64,000 bases of DNA from Flavihumibacter fluvii (lineage in GTDB: Bacteria > Bacteroidota > Bacteroidia > Chitinophagales > Chitinophagaceae). A program made the position numbers and the translations under genes. The DNA lies in the NCBI RefSeq assembly GCF_018595675.2, contig NZ_CP092333.1, forward strand, positions 2,504,001 to 2,568,000, read 5' to 3'. Numbering within the stretch: position 1 is the first letter of the stretch; the number at the start of each line of letters is the position of its first letter. Positions 15,665-24,449 of this stretch are shown here, in pieces. The notes beneath the pieces were generated by a model, which did not search any database, was not told the origin of the DNA, and was given only the letters and a program-made list of their open reading frames with translations.

Positions 15665-16279
15665 ATGAGAATTATTAAGGTGCTGAGTTCCATGGTGCTG
15701 GCAATGGCTTTATTTTCATGCGGAGCTTCACAACCAGCAGCTGGCACTGAAAGTTATATCGCTCCAGGATACCAGAAAAAGAAATTCGACAAGATGCTTG
15801 TATTGGGTACCATGAAAGATGAAGTGGGCCGCAAAAAAGCTGAAACTTCCCTGGTTGACCTGTTGAACAGAAGTGGCTATAAAGCAGGTGCAACCTATAC
15901 TTTCTTTAACATCAATGAAATTAAAAGCCGGGAGGAATTACAGGAAAAAGTGAAAACCTTCCCTTTTGATGCCATTATTGTACTCACCTATTTGGGTACT
16001 TCTACCACAATTACCGACAATGTTGGAGTTGCTTCCACCACACCAGTCGTGACATCCTGGAACTTCTTTGATTTATATACAAGTCCCGCCTATGATTTCA
16101 CCTATGATGCCCAGGCACAAAAAGCAGGCAAGGTATATGCTTCCTTATACACGAGCGAAAAGTATGAAAAGCAATGGGGCACTATTATACAGCTTAATAT
16201 GAGCAACGGGGTAGATATGGCTGCTGATATACTTGCAGGAAATGTGTTAGGCCGGATGAAAAGGGATAAAATACTTTAA
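15665..16279 (+). CDS. Unknown lipoprotein
   Basis: A 204-residue protein with a lipoprotein signal peptide and lipobox LFSC (Cys19). The mature region contains KMLVLGTMKDEVGRKKAETS, then FPFDAIIVLTYLGTSTT, and a C-terminal KYEKQWGTIIQLN. It resembles periplasmic lipoproteins of Bacteroidota of unknown role. It may be cotranscribed with the preceding secreted protein. Confidence 0.65.
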   Translation: MRIIKVLSSMVLAMALFSCGASQPAAGTESYIAPGYQKKKFDKMLVLGTMKDEVGRKKAETSLVDLLNRSGYKAGATYTFFNINEIKSREELQEKVKTFPFDAIIVLTYLGTSTTITDNVGVASTTPVVTSWNFFDLYTSPAYDFTYDAQAQKAGKVYASLYTSEKYEKQWGTIIQLNMSNGVDMAADILAGNVLGRMKRDKIL

Positions 16280-16336
16280 CTGATTATTTTAATAGTTACT
16301 TCGTATTTAAGATCCTTTTACGATTAATGGGTTTAA

Positions 16337-16350
16337 GTGATACAAATCAC
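16337..16350. promoter_or_regulatory. Crp/FNR-family binding site upstream of the TauE-type gene
   Basis: GTGATACAAATCAC is a perfect GTGA-N6-TCAC dyad, the Crp/FNR half-site arrangement. It is centred 54 bases before the ATG of the exporter gene. A weak -7 match GACATTTG at 16373-16380 would put the site near -40, the usual position for activation. Confidence 0.55.
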
Positions 16351-16397
16351 GAAAAATCCTTGAACTATGCAGGACATTTGCGGTCAAATTTCAGTAC

Positions 16398-17204
16398 ATG
16401 GTCATTCTCGGATACCTGGCATCGTTAGTTATTGGATTATCCCTGGGTTTAATCGGGGGGGGTGGCTCCATTCTGACTGTACCTGTACTTGTATATCTGT
16501 TTCATGTTAATCCAGTCATCGCAACAGCCTATTCCTTATTCATCGTTGGGACAACCAGTCTCGTTGGTGCTGTTCCAAAATACCGGCAGGGTGATGTTGA
16601 CCTGAAAACAGCCCTAATTTTTGGTATTCCATCAATTACTGCGGTATTCATTACACGGAAATTTATTGTCCCGGCCATTCCGCATGAAATTTTTACCATC
16701 AATAGCCTTGTTGTCACAAAGCCCATTTTTATGATGGTTTTATTTGCCCTTTTAATGATTGTGGCAGCGATCATTATGCTCAGGAACCAGCCAATGGCCA
16801 ATAATATCCCCATTAACAAAACGAAAGGAAATACTGGTTTAACTGCATTGCAAGGCGCCATGGAAGGCAGTTTGACCGGCTTAGTAGGAGCGGGTGGCGG
16901 TTTCCTGATCATACCTGTACTGGTCTTATTTAGTAAACTCCCCATGAAAAAAGCCATTGGCACTTCCCTACTGATCATTGCAGTTAAATCATTGATTGGT
17001 TTTACCGGGGACCTTGGACATACCAATATCAACTGGACTTTACTCCTTACTGTTTCAGTACTGGCCATCGCCGGAATTTTTATCGGCAACCGTTTTAGTA
17101 AAAAAGTTGCAGCAGACCAGTTAAAAAAAGGTTTCGGATGGTTTGTACTGGCCATGGGAATTTATATAATCATTCATGAATTATTCATTGGCTCAGCCCA
17201 TTAA
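16398..17204 (+). CDS. TauE/SafE-family sulfite or sulfonate exporter
   Basis: A 268-residue polytopic inner-membrane protein with about eight hydrophobic segments. It shows the internal duplication of the family: GLSLGLIGGGGSILTVPVLV near the N-terminus and GSLTGLVGAGGGFLIIPVLV in the second half. Family members move sulfite, sulfoacetate or related anions; the exact substrate cannot be read here. A Crp/FNR-like site precedes it and a small DUF2892-like gene follows 15 bases downstream, a pairing often seen in sulfur or redox detoxification loci. Confidence 0.88.
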   Translation: MVILGYLASLVIGLSLGLIGGGGSILTVPVLVYLFHVNPVIATAYSLFIVGTTSLVGAVPKYRQGDVDLKTALIFGIPSITAVFITRKFIVPAIPHEIFTINSLVVTKPIFMMVLFALLMIVAAIIMLRNQPMANNIPINKTKGNTGLTALQGAMEGSLTGLVGAGGGFLIIPVLVLFSKLPMKKAIGTSLLIIAVKSLIGFTGDLGHTNINWTLLLTVSVLAIAGIFIGNRFSKKVAADQLKKGFGWFVLAMGIYIIIHELFIGSAH

Positions 17205-17219
17205 AATATACTACCAGTT

Positions 17220-17432
17220 ATGAAAAAAATTGATCCCATCTGGCTGCATCGCATCATCCGGATTAGCGGCGGACTTGGTTTTATAGCGATCGCAACACAA
17301 TTTGAAGGGAGTTGGCCGTTATATATTTTTGGCGGAATAATGCTTGTTACGGCATTTATCCGGCCTAAACGCTGTTATGGTGAATGTGAAATAAATACTA
17401 CCATTTCTTATGCTGACGAAAATAAAAAGTAA
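17220..17432 (+). CDS. DUF2892/YgaP-like small membrane protein
   Basis: A 70-residue protein with two short hydrophobic segments (about 12-26 and 29-45) and a C-terminal PKRCYGECEI element containing two cysteines. It resembles the membrane part of YgaP-like proteins, which are often encoded next to TauE exporters or rhodaneses. It is probably cotranscribed with the exporter, and its 3' end overlaps the convergent phospholipase D gene by 35 bases. Confidence 0.65.
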   Translation: MKKIDPIWLHRIIRISGGLGFIAIATQFEGSWPLYIFGGIMLVTAFIRPKRCYGECEINTTISYADENKK

Positions 17433-18576
17433 ACAGGTAAAATGCTAACCTGATCAGGTCATAGCTAATCCTTTGCCAGGCCCTTTCCCAAAAATGATAG
17501 TGTTGCTGCCATTCTTTTGAAGTGATGAGAAGGCATTCATGCTGCTTGATTTCTTCCAACTGGGCCCGTACAGCCTTCCCAAACGCAGCATCAAGGATAT
17601 CCAGGTTAAGTTCAATACTGGCAAAAGCACTCATGAAATTTACATTATAGGAACCTACTGTTGTAAACATTTCATCAGCACAACTTATTTTACCGTGCAA
17701 AATATTAGCCTGATATTCATAAATCCTGATATTCCTGCGCAGCATCCAGCGGTATAAATAACGTTCGGCATGCTTGGCCATTATCACATCAGACTTCCCC
17801 GTAGTAATCACCGAAACGGCAACCCCCCTTTTGGTTGCCGATCCCAGGCTTTTACGAATTTGCCGGCCTGGTAAAAAATAACTCGACATGATGATCACTT
17901 CATTCCGTGCCGCCCCCAGCATCTGCAGGTAACTGGCTGAAATCTCTGATTTTCGCCGAACCCAATCTTCCCTTCGAACCCTTACCAAACATTGGTCGGC
18001 AGTCATTTGACCAGCGGGTTTAAGGAAAACCCTTTGCCATTTTTTCTTTCCCCAGCCAGACCTATTCCAGAGTTTCTGGCAGAGGTAGAATAACTTTATG
18101 GGTACTTCCCCATGGACCAGCACTGCCCAATCGAGCCAGGCTTTCTGTCCGGGCAAGTCATTATAGCGGTTCCCAATGTTCAACCCGCCAACCAGAGCCA
18201 CGGCAGCATCCACCACTACGATTTTATGGTGCAGGCGGCGGCCAAAATAGAAATACCTGGACCTGAGAAGTGGTTCAAACCAGCGAAACCGGATTCCCGC
18301 GTCTTTCATCTCCGAAATACTTTTTAGCGAAAGTTGTTGTGAAGCATACCCATCAACAAGCATAAAGACCATTACACCTCTTTTTGCGGCTTCGATGAGC
18401 TCCCGGCGGATGGCAAAACCGGTTTCATCCTCATTAATAATATACATCTGCAGGTGGATCGACAGGCTTGCACCACGGATCAGGGTAGTCAGTTGCTCAA
18501 AATAGGCACTGCCCCCCCTGATCAGGGTAACCTGGTTATGTTCGCTATAGCCATCCCTGGAAAAATAGGTCGTCAT
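17398..18576 (-). CDS. Phospholipase D-family protein (cardiolipin-synthase-like)
   Basis: A 392-residue protein with two HKD motifs: HHKIVVVDAAVALVGGLNIG near residue 115 and HGKISCADEMFTTVGSYNVN near residue 292. This is the bipartite active site of phospholipase D and bacterial cardiolipin synthases, which join two phosphatidylglycerol molecules. It lacks the two N-terminal transmembrane helices of ClsA, resembling the ClsB-like soluble or peripheral forms. Either cardiolipin synthesis or another phosphodiester activity is possible. Confidence 0.85.
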   Translation of the reverse strand: MTTYFSRDGYSEHNQVTLIRGGSAYFEQLTTLIRGASLSIHLQMYIINEDETGFAIRRELIEAAKRGVMVFMLVDGYASQQLSLKSISEMKDAGIRFRWFEPLLRSRYFYFGRRLHHKIVVVDAAVALVGGLNIGNRYNDLPGQKAWLDWAVLVHGEVPIKLFYLCQKLWNRSGWGKKKWQRVFLKPAGQMTADQCLVRVRREDWVRRKSEISASYLQMLGAARNEVIIMSSYFLPGRQIRKSLGSATKRGVAVSVITTGKSDVIMAKHAERYLYRWMLRRNIRIYEYQANILHGKISCADEMFTTVGSYNVNFMSAFASIELNLDILDAAFGKAVRAQLEEIKQHECLLITSKEWQQHYHFWERAWQRISYDLIRLAFYLFTFYFRQHKKW

Positions 18577-18661
18577 GCTAACAGTAATTTAGCAAAAAGC
18601 TGGTATTGTATTTGGTACCTTTATACTGGTAATGAATTCCTTCAATTTAAAACAATAGGTT

Positions 18662-18913
18662 ATGTCAAACAACACTAACAAAATCTTAACCGCTTTGGCT
18701 GCCGGAATTGCTATTGGCGGCATTCTGGGAATTTTATTTGCACCCGATAAGGGAGAGAATACCCGAAAAAAAATCGCTGACAACAGCAAGAAACTATCTG
18801 ACTCAATATTAGATACCGTGAAGGAAGGAAAAAATAAAATAAGCGGTTTGAAACACAACCTGCGGGACAGGGCAGAATCGCTTAAAGAGTCCGTTGAGGA
18901 ATTTGCATCCTGA
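18662..18913 (+). CDS. YtxH-domain protein
   Basis: An 83-residue protein: one N-terminal transmembrane segment AAGIAIGGILGILFAP (about 13-28) followed by DKGENTRKKI and an amphipathic, highly charged helix to the end. This is the YtxH/gas-vesicle-like small protein layout, often general-stress induced. Its precise role is unknown. It diverges from the phospholipase D gene and is followed by a hairpin terminator. Confidence 0.85.
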   Translation: MSNNTNKILTALAAGIAIGGILGILFAPDKGENTRKKIADNSKKLSDSILDTVKEGKNKISGLKHNLRDRAESLKESVEEFAS

Positions 18914-18920
18914 TTAACCA

Positions 18921-18954
18921 AAAGCCTTTAGCAATTCTGCCAAAGGCTTTTTTA
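18921..18954 (+). terminator. Terminator after the YtxH gene, probably bidirectional
   Basis: Arms AAAGCCTTT and AAAGGCTTT separated by 12 bases, then further T residues. It lies between two convergent genes and overlaps the 3' end of the leftward gene at 18952. Confidence 0.7.
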
Positions 18955-19962
18955 GTTTCCCCTAAGCCGTCTCCATAAGGACAATGCCACTTCCTTATCC
19001 CATTTGGCAAACCTGCCACGCTGTACCACTAAATTATTATCCTTGGGGTGCTGCAGGAAATAATGAAAAACAAATTTCTCACGGGGATCATGCCAACCTA
19101 TAATTTGCCCGAAACGAAGGTCATTGAACACCAGGGTATCGCCCCATTTTTCAACCGTATAAAATTGCTGTGAAAATCTTTTAAGATATTGAAGGTCTTT
19201 ATGATCGCTGATGGGCGCCAATAAACTGTCATTCCTTGCAAAAAACTGGAAGTTCATTTTTTCATCACGATCAAATATTGACCGGAACCCGACATAATAT
19301 CCCTGGTTATCACCACTTACTACAAACCAGAGCCAGTTATTTAAAGGAGCAGGGGTTGTGAAATACCTGGTCGAGGGAATTTGCTGCGCTGCAAAAATTT
19401 GTTTTACCTCATGGTCGATCTTTAATTTGTTCACCACGCAATAAGACAGGTACAAAAAAGGCAACCATATTCCAAAGCGCCACCAGAATTTACGTTTTGG
19501 ACTAAACAGCGGTATTATAAGTAATACGACTGCGGCTATACCTGGCCAAAGCGAAAAAAATGGGTCCGCTACATAAATGGTATTAAATGAAAAACGTTGG
19601 TGGCTAAAGGGTTCCAGCCAGCCAATTCCATAATTATTGAACCCGTCGAGGAATAAATGTACCAACATTTCAATTCCAAAAAAGACCATCCATTTCTTCA
19701 GGGACACGTGCAAAGAAGGATGAATGAGATTGGCAATTTTTGAAAGTACCGGCGTCATTATCGCCAGGAATAAAAGAGAATGTGTAAATCCCCGGTGAGC
19801 CAGTAATTCCTGCGATACCGGCATCCATAACCCGGCCACAAAATCAATATCCGGTAAGCTTTGTGCCAGAGCGCCCCACAACAAAGCCTTTTTCCCGATT
19901 TTTTTATCGAAAAACACTTCCCCGATACAAGCGCCAAGGGCAATATGTGTTAAGGAGTCCAT
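18952..19962 (-). CDS. Membrane-bound metal-dependent hydrolase (DUF457/YdjM-like)
   Basis: A 336-residue protein starting MDSLTHIALGACIGEVFFDK, with PDIDF, HRGFTHSLL and the conserved HLFLDGFNNYG, the histidine/aspartate pattern of the YdjM/DUF457 membrane hydrolases. Four to five hydrophobic segments lie in the first 200 residues. The C-terminal 130 residues are soluble, and I do not recognise them as a separate domain. The family's substrate is unknown; some members in enterobacteria are LexA-regulated. Confidence 0.8.
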   Translation of the reverse strand: MDSLTHIALGACIGEVFFDKKIGKKALLWGALAQSLPDIDFVAGLWMPVSQELLAHRGFTHSLLFLAIMTPVLSKIANLIHPSLHVSLKKWMVFFGIEMLVHLFLDGFNNYGIGWLEPFSHQRFSFNTIYVADPFFSLWPGIAAVVLLIIPLFSPKRKFWWRFGIWLPFLYLSYCVVNKLKIDHEVKQIFAAQQIPSTRYFTTPAPLNNWLWFVVSGDNQGYYVGFRSIFDRDEKMNFQFFARNDSLLAPISDHKDLQYLKRFSQQFYTVEKWGDTLVFNDLRFGQIIGWHDPREKFVFHYFLQHPKDNNLVVQRGRFAKWDKEVALSLWRRLRGN

Positions 19963-20030
19963 TATATATTACACTACAAATCTATCGGATATAATACAAT
20001 TGATGGATAACTTTATACCATTACCGGCTT

Positions 20031-20216
20031 TTGCAATACATCCCAATGGCCCAGCCTGGTGCATTCTATGTGTGCGTTGAGCTTGCAGATGATGCCTATG
20101 AAAAAGTCTTTTTGGCAGGCACTAACACCATCATGCCGACGGAAGGCCAGCCTCATGGCCGCATTTGTGTCGCACTTGATCCTTTCGGCAATACCGGGTG
20201 GATCACTTCCTTTTAA
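20031..20216 (+). pseudogene. Fragment of a VOC/PhnB-like glyoxalase protein
   Basis: A 61-codon stretch contains GAFYVCVELADDAYEKVFLA, then GTNTIMPTEGQPHGRI and DPFGNTGWITSF. This is the C-terminal half-module of vicinal-oxygen-chelate proteins, compare D-x-x-Y-x-K-A-L-x-A-G-A-T-x-I-M-P and D-P-F-G-N-T-W-x-I. The N-terminal half-module is missing, and nothing matching it lies upstream before the divergent gene at 19962. Most likely a deletion remnant; expression of the short frame cannot be excluded. Confidence 0.6.
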
Positions 20217-20293
20217 CAAATGGTGGGTTGACTGATCTGAATAATTATATTTGAGTCTTTATAATTTTGAAGCGGAGATAATTTAAAGGTATT

Positions 20294-20809
20294 ATGAAAA
20301 GGATCGCATTGGATATGGATGGTGTACTGGCAGATGAATTCGGACATTTCGCCGATTTATATGAAAAGGAAAAGGGAATCAGGATCCTGCCCGAGCAGGC
20401 GCAGGGGAAGAAATTGCTGCAAGCCTTTCCCGGTGCTGGCAATTATATCCACCAACCAGGATTTTTCCGCAATTCCCCTGTCATTCCAGGCAGCCGGGAA
20501 GTAGTTGAAAAATTATTTAACACCTATGACTTGTATATTGTATCTGCTGCGGTGGAATACCCGCAAAGCCTAACCGAAAAACTGGAATGGCTGAAAGAAC
20601 ATTTTCCATTTATCCCCTGGCAGAAAATTGTTTTCTGCGGTACAAAGGATATTGTATCAGCCGATATCATGATCGATGATAATTTCAAGAACCTGGATCC
20701 TTTTTCAGGCCAGACCCTGCTGTTTTCACAACCCCATAATTACCTTGCAGATCCAGGGCGCCACCGCCGTGTTACCGACTGGTTCGAGATCGAAACTATA
20801 TTACTTTAG
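20294..20809 (+). CDS. 5'(3')-deoxyribonucleotidase-like HAD phosphatase
   Basis: A 171-residue HAD-family protein with the nucleophile motif DMDGVLADE (residues 7-15), the motif II serine in YIVSAAVEYP, the motif III lysine in KIVFCGTKD, and the metal-binding MIDDNFKNL. This matches the NT5C-type cytosolic 5'(3')-deoxyribonucleotidases that trim deoxynucleotide pools. Its stop overlaps the 3' end of the convergent oxidoreductase gene by four bases. Confidence 0.85.
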   Translation: MKRIALDMDGVLADEFGHFADLYEKEKGIRILPEQAQGKKLLQAFPGAGNYIHQPGFFRNSPVIPGSREVVEKLFNTYDLYIVSAAVEYPQSLTEKLEWLKEHFPFIPWQKIVFCGTKDIVSADIMIDDNFKNLDPFSGQTLLFSQPHNYLADPGRHRRVTDWFEIETILL

Positions 20810-21975
20810 ACCATGGGCCAGGGGAAGCTGCTGGTAAGTTTAATTTTCATGCCACTGGCCGAAGATTTCCTGGCGGCTTCTATTATTTCCAACACATGTA
20901 AAGCATGCTCAACATTGATGCGTGGTTCGATGCCTTTTACAATGCTTTCCCCTGTCACACGTGCACCTTCCTGCCACTCATACCCGCCTTTGTCTGTACT
21001 GAGCAATTGCGGCGGTTCTGTCCAGGAAGTATCCAGCACCACGCCATTGGTTTCCCAGTCGTAACCAATCAACCTCATATTGCCGGCGTCACCAAATATC
21101 TGGATGGAATGAAGGCTCTGTGAACCGGCTTCATGGCCGTGAGGATCAAAATAATTAAAACCGCACATCACATGGCTGATCACACCTTTGTCATGTTCCA
21201 GCAATATATGTGCATTGTCTTCAGCCTCTACCTGGATGATACCTTTATCGTCGACTTTTCGTTGTGGGTTTACAATGCTGGTCATCGCCATTACGGCCCG
21301 TGCAGGACCCAGCAGGCCGGTAAGCGTTGCCATATTGTATACCCCAAGGTCAGGCATACTGCCCCCGCCTTTTTCATAAAAAAAGGCCGACCAGGTTGGG
21401 CCTGTATGGCCATATTGCCCATGTGCGCTGGCAACCTTACCCAGTTTTCCTTCACGGAGGATATTGCTCATGAAGGTGAATTGCGGACTATTCACCACAG
21501 CAGGTGCTCCCCATAACCGAAGCTTTCTTGACCTCGCCAGGTCAAGCAAGGCCTTTCCCTCTGCATAGGTATTGGCCATGGGTTTCTCGCTCCATACATG
21601 CTTGCCAGCGAGTAGGGCTTTTTTATTTAATTCACCATGTACCTGCATATCGGTAAGGGTCACCATCATATCGAATTGTTCGCCACGCAGCAGTTCATCT
21701 ATTGATGCATATACTTTGGCATTTACGGAATACTGCTTGTTTTGCGCAATGGCCCTGTCAACTTTTATATCACAAAGGCTGACCACCTGTATATGGGCGG
21801 ATGACAATAATTGCGGCAAATAGCGGTTACTCACACTACCGCATCCTATTACAGCAACCCTTAGTTTTTTCGCTGGCGTTACTGCAGCCCAGGATTCGAG
21901 GGAACTTAATAACAATGCGGCACCCGCTATAGCGGATTGCTGCAAAAACTTTTTCCTGCTGATGGCGTTTTGCAT
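20806..21975 (-). CDS. Gfo/Idh/MocA-family oxidoreductase with Tat-like signal
   Basis: A 389-residue NAD(P)-dependent sugar or polyol dehydrogenase-type protein. The N-terminal SRKKFLQQSAIAGAALLLSS resembles a Tat signal, though with R-K rather than R-R. The Rossmann fold follows with RVAVIGCGSVSNRYL, the family EKP motif in VWSEKPMANT, and the C-terminal alpha/beta domain with GGGSMPDLGVYN. Such exported Gfo/Idh/MocA proteins are abundant in Bacteroidota and some act as glycosidases. It lies nine bases downstream of the EEP-family gene on the same strand, a probable two-gene operon. Confidence 0.87.
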   Translation of the reverse strand: MQNAISRKKFLQQSAIAGAALLLSSLESWAAVTPAKKLRVAVIGCGSVSNRYLPQLLSSAHIQVVSLCDIKVDRAIAQNKQYSVNAKVYASIDELLRGEQFDMMVTLTDMQVHGELNKKALLAGKHVWSEKPMANTYAEGKALLDLARSRKLRLWGAPAVVNSPQFTFMSNILREGKLGKVASAHGQYGHTGPTWSAFFYEKGGGSMPDLGVYNMATLTGLLGPARAVMAMTSIVNPQRKVDDKGIIQVEAEDNAHILLEHDKGVISHVMCGFNYFDPHGHEAGSQSLHSIQIFGDAGNMRLIGYDWETNGVVLDTSWTEPPQLLSTDKGGYEWQEGARVTGESIVKGIEPRINVEHALHVLEIIEAARKSSASGMKIKLTSSFPWPMV

Positions 21976-21984
21976 ACAACCTGT

Positions 21985-22836
21985 TTATTTCTGTTGAATT
22001 AAAATGTCTGCGATAACCGGAAGATGATCAGACGGATACTTCATATCATAACTATCTGTTAGGGTAGCAAATTTCCTTATCGTTATCCGGGGATCCTTGC
22101 TGGTAAAAATATAATCGATACAACTTTTTAACGGTGCGGAAAAATTAAAATCATTGAAAGTTTTTTCCGGGCCGTAAACAAGCGCACTATTGGTCCGGGC
22201 GTTATTCATCTTTTCTGAAAGGTACTGTGCAGGGGCTTCATTAGGTCGGCTATTGAAATCACCCATTAAAAATACCGGCAGTTTTTTCTGCGCATTGATT
22301 TCGGTCATCTTCTGCCAGATCAGCCGGGCCGACTGTAACCTCGCTTCCGCTCCGATATGGTCAAAATGGGTATTGAATACCCAGAATCGTTGCCGGCTTT
22401 TCCGGTCTTCGAATAACCCATAACTGCAGATTCGCTCCTGATCAGCATCCCAGCCCCTGAGGCCAATGCTGTCCGGATACTGGGACAACCAGAAATCGTG
22501 CTGTTCAATCACTTTGAATGACCGAGAATTAAATAAAATACAGGCGTACTCCCCCTTCTTTTTTCCATCTATGCGAGCCACTCCAACCTTTCCATAATCC
22601 GGCAATTTCGATAATATAAATTCCAACTGATGGTCCAGCAACTCCTGGGTACCGATAAAATCCGGCGCATGGAATTGCAGTAACCCGGCCAGTGATTCCC
22701 TCCTGATCTCCCAGCGATTTTCACCATCATCCGGATTATCATACCGCATATTATAACTCATGAACCTGATGGAGATTTGCGCCCTAGTTTGCGCCAAGCA
22801 AAACATTCCCAGGAAAACCAATATTAGCTTTTTCAT
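21985..22836 (-). CDS. Secreted endonuclease/exonuclease/phosphatase-family protein
   Basis: A 283-residue protein with a signal peptide (1-19, TRAQ cleavage region). It carries the EEP-fold active-site motifs in order: RFMSYNMRYDN, the metal-binding Glu in GTQELLDHQ, FNTHFDHIG, MGDFNSRPN and the terminal SDHLPV. It is probably a periplasmic phosphodiesterase or sugar-phosphate phosphatase; the substrate is not deducible. Cotranscribed with the Gfo/Idh/MocA gene. Confidence 0.87.
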   Translation of the reverse strand: MKKLILVFLGMFCLAQTRAQISIRFMSYNMRYDNPDDGENRWEIRRESLAGLLQFHAPDFIGTQELLDHQLEFILSKLPDYGKVGVARIDGKKKGEYACILFNSRSFKVIEQHDFWLSQYPDSIGLRGWDADQERICSYGLFEDRKSRQRFWVFNTHFDHIGAEARLQSARLIWQKMTEINAQKKLPVFLMGDFNSRPNEAPAQYLSEKMNNARTNSALVYGPEKTFNDFNFSAPLKSCIDYIFTSKDPRITIRKFATLTDSYDMKYPSDHLPVIADILIQQK

Positions 22837-22937
22837 AATGAGGATAAATGTATCATAATGCAGTCAATTTTTCAAAGGACTGATTCAGGTTCTTTTTATT
22901 CAGCCTAATGGCATAATTTCCTGTTGCAAATCAGCGT

Positions 22938-23900
22938 ATGAACCGAATTGACCGGGTTACAGCTATATTGATACAGCTACAATCCAAAAAAGTAGTTCGG
23001 GCGCAGGAGATCGCCGACCGCTTTGAGATCAGCCTGCGCACCGTGTACCGCGATGTCAAAACACTGGAAGAAGCGGGCATCCCCATTATTGGTGAAGCCG
23101 GTGTTGGTTACAGTATTATGGAGGGTTATCGCCTGCCGCCTGTGATGTTCACACGTGAAGAAGCGGTTTCTTTTTTAACCGCTGAAAAAATGATGGAGAA
23201 AATGACTGATGCTTCTTTGCGGGACCAATTCCAGTCAGCAATGTTTAAGGTCAAGGCTGTCCTGCGAACAACTGAAAAAGAATTCCTGGAAGATATGAGT
23301 GAGCATATCGAAGTTGTGGATAATCCATACTTGCCGAAAAAGGGACTGAACCAGACACACCTGCAAGCCATTTTAAAAAGTATAACAGATAAAGAGGTGC
23401 TGGATATCGGCTATTTCGCCAACCAAACCCAGGAATACAGTAACCGTGAAGTCGAACCGGTCGGCATTTTCTACCAGGGCAATTATTGGCACCTGATCGC
23501 ATACTGCAGGCTACGGGAAGATTACCGGAATTTTAGGACAGACAGGATCCGTTATATGAACCGGACTTCAAGGCACTTTACCACAAAGCATCCTTCCTTG
23601 CATACATTCCTTTGTAAAATGGAAAAGGAAAAAGACTTGTTCACCATCATAATATTGGTAGATAAGCCTGCACTGCGTTATTTTGGCGACCAGAAATATT
23701 ATAATGGATTTGTCTCCCAGAAAGAACTTGATGGCCGTATAGAAATGACTTTTGTAACTGCTTCCCTGATGGGTTTTGCCAAATTCTTCTTACTGTTTGG
23801 TGAATATGCGGAAATTGTCAGTCCACCTGAACTAAAGGACCTGGTTGGGGTAAATTTAAGTGCTATCAAAAAAAAGTTAGGTTCAGCCGATTCCTGCTGA
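22938..23900 (+). CDS. YafY-like transcriptional regulator with WYL domain
   Basis: A 320-residue protein. The N-terminal DeoR-like winged helix-turn-helix (about 1-60) contains KVVRAQEIADRFEISLRTVY and RDVKTLEEAGIPI. The WYL domain (about 135-215) has the signature YFANQTQEYSNREVEPVGIF followed by YWHLIAYCRLREDYRNF. WYL regulators sense ligands such as nucleotides and repress or activate nearby genes. It is divergent from the EEP gene and precedes a DinB gene by 51 bases. Confidence 0.9.
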   Translation: MNRIDRVTAILIQLQSKKVVRAQEIADRFEISLRTVYRDVKTLEEAGIPIIGEAGVGYSIMEGYRLPPVMFTREEAVSFLTAEKMMEKMTDASLRDQFQSAMFKVKAVLRTTEKEFLEDMSEHIEVVDNPYLPKKGLNQTHLQAILKSITDKEVLDIGYFANQTQEYSNREVEPVGIFYQGNYWHLIAYCRLREDYRNFRTDRIRYMNRTSRHFTTKHPSLHTFLCKMEKEKDLFTIIILVDKPALRYFGDQKYYNGFVSQKELDGRIEMTFVTASLMGFAKFFLLFGEYAEIVSPPELKDLVGVNLSAIKKKLGSADSC

Positions 23901-23951
23901 CATAGGGTTGTCAGTTGGCTGTATTTACTTTGTAAGACAAATGAAAATATT

Positions 23952-24449
23952 ATGACACTGATTTCCCTTTTCCAGAAAGAATTAGCCAAAGAGGCGATTA
24001 CCACAAGAAAAATGCTGGCCATTATCCCTAATGACAAGTACGACTGGAAGCCACATCCCAAAAGCATGACGATCAGGCAACTTGCCACCCATATTGCAGA
24101 ACTGCCCACATGGATTGGCATGGCCTTGAATACAGATGGACTCGATTTTGCTACTATGGATTATGCGCCTCCCCAGGTAAATGATACTAAAGCTTTACTT
24201 GAATTATTTGAAAAAAGCCTTCAGGATGGAGAGCAACAATTGGTAATTGAAAAAGAGGGCTCACTTGATCAACCTTGGACACTGCGAAATGGCGATCAGG
24301 TATACAGTACTGACTCCAAAGCAGATGTTATCAGGATGACTTTATCACAGATTATTCACCACCGCGCCCAGCTGGGTGTTTTTCTCAGACTGCTGGATAT
24401 TCCTATTCCTGGCTCCTATGGACCAAGCGCAGATGATAGCAGTTTTTAA
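23952..24449 (+). CDS. DinB-family protein
   Basis: A 165-residue four-helix-bundle protein with the three metal-binding His positions of the DinB/YfiT fold: QLATHIAEL (near 46), and the QIIHHRAQLG element near the C-terminus. Members are thiol-transferase-like or of unknown activity. It follows the WYL regulator gene closely, so it is a plausible regulatory target. Its stop overlaps the convergent beta-helix gene by four bases. Confidence 0.87.
   Translation: MTLISLFQKELAKEAITTRKMLAIIPNDKYDWKPHPKSMTIRQLATHIAELPTWIGMALNTDGLDFATMDYAPPQVNDTKALLELFEKSLQDGEQQLVIEKEGSLDQPWTLRNGDQVYSTDSKADVIRMTLSQIIHHRAQLGVFLRLLDIPIPGSYGPSADDSSF

Noticed and set aside
16529-17155. Minus-strand frame of 208 codons opposite the TauE-type exporter
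   Set aside because: Antisense shadow of a membrane protein gene; no family resemblance.
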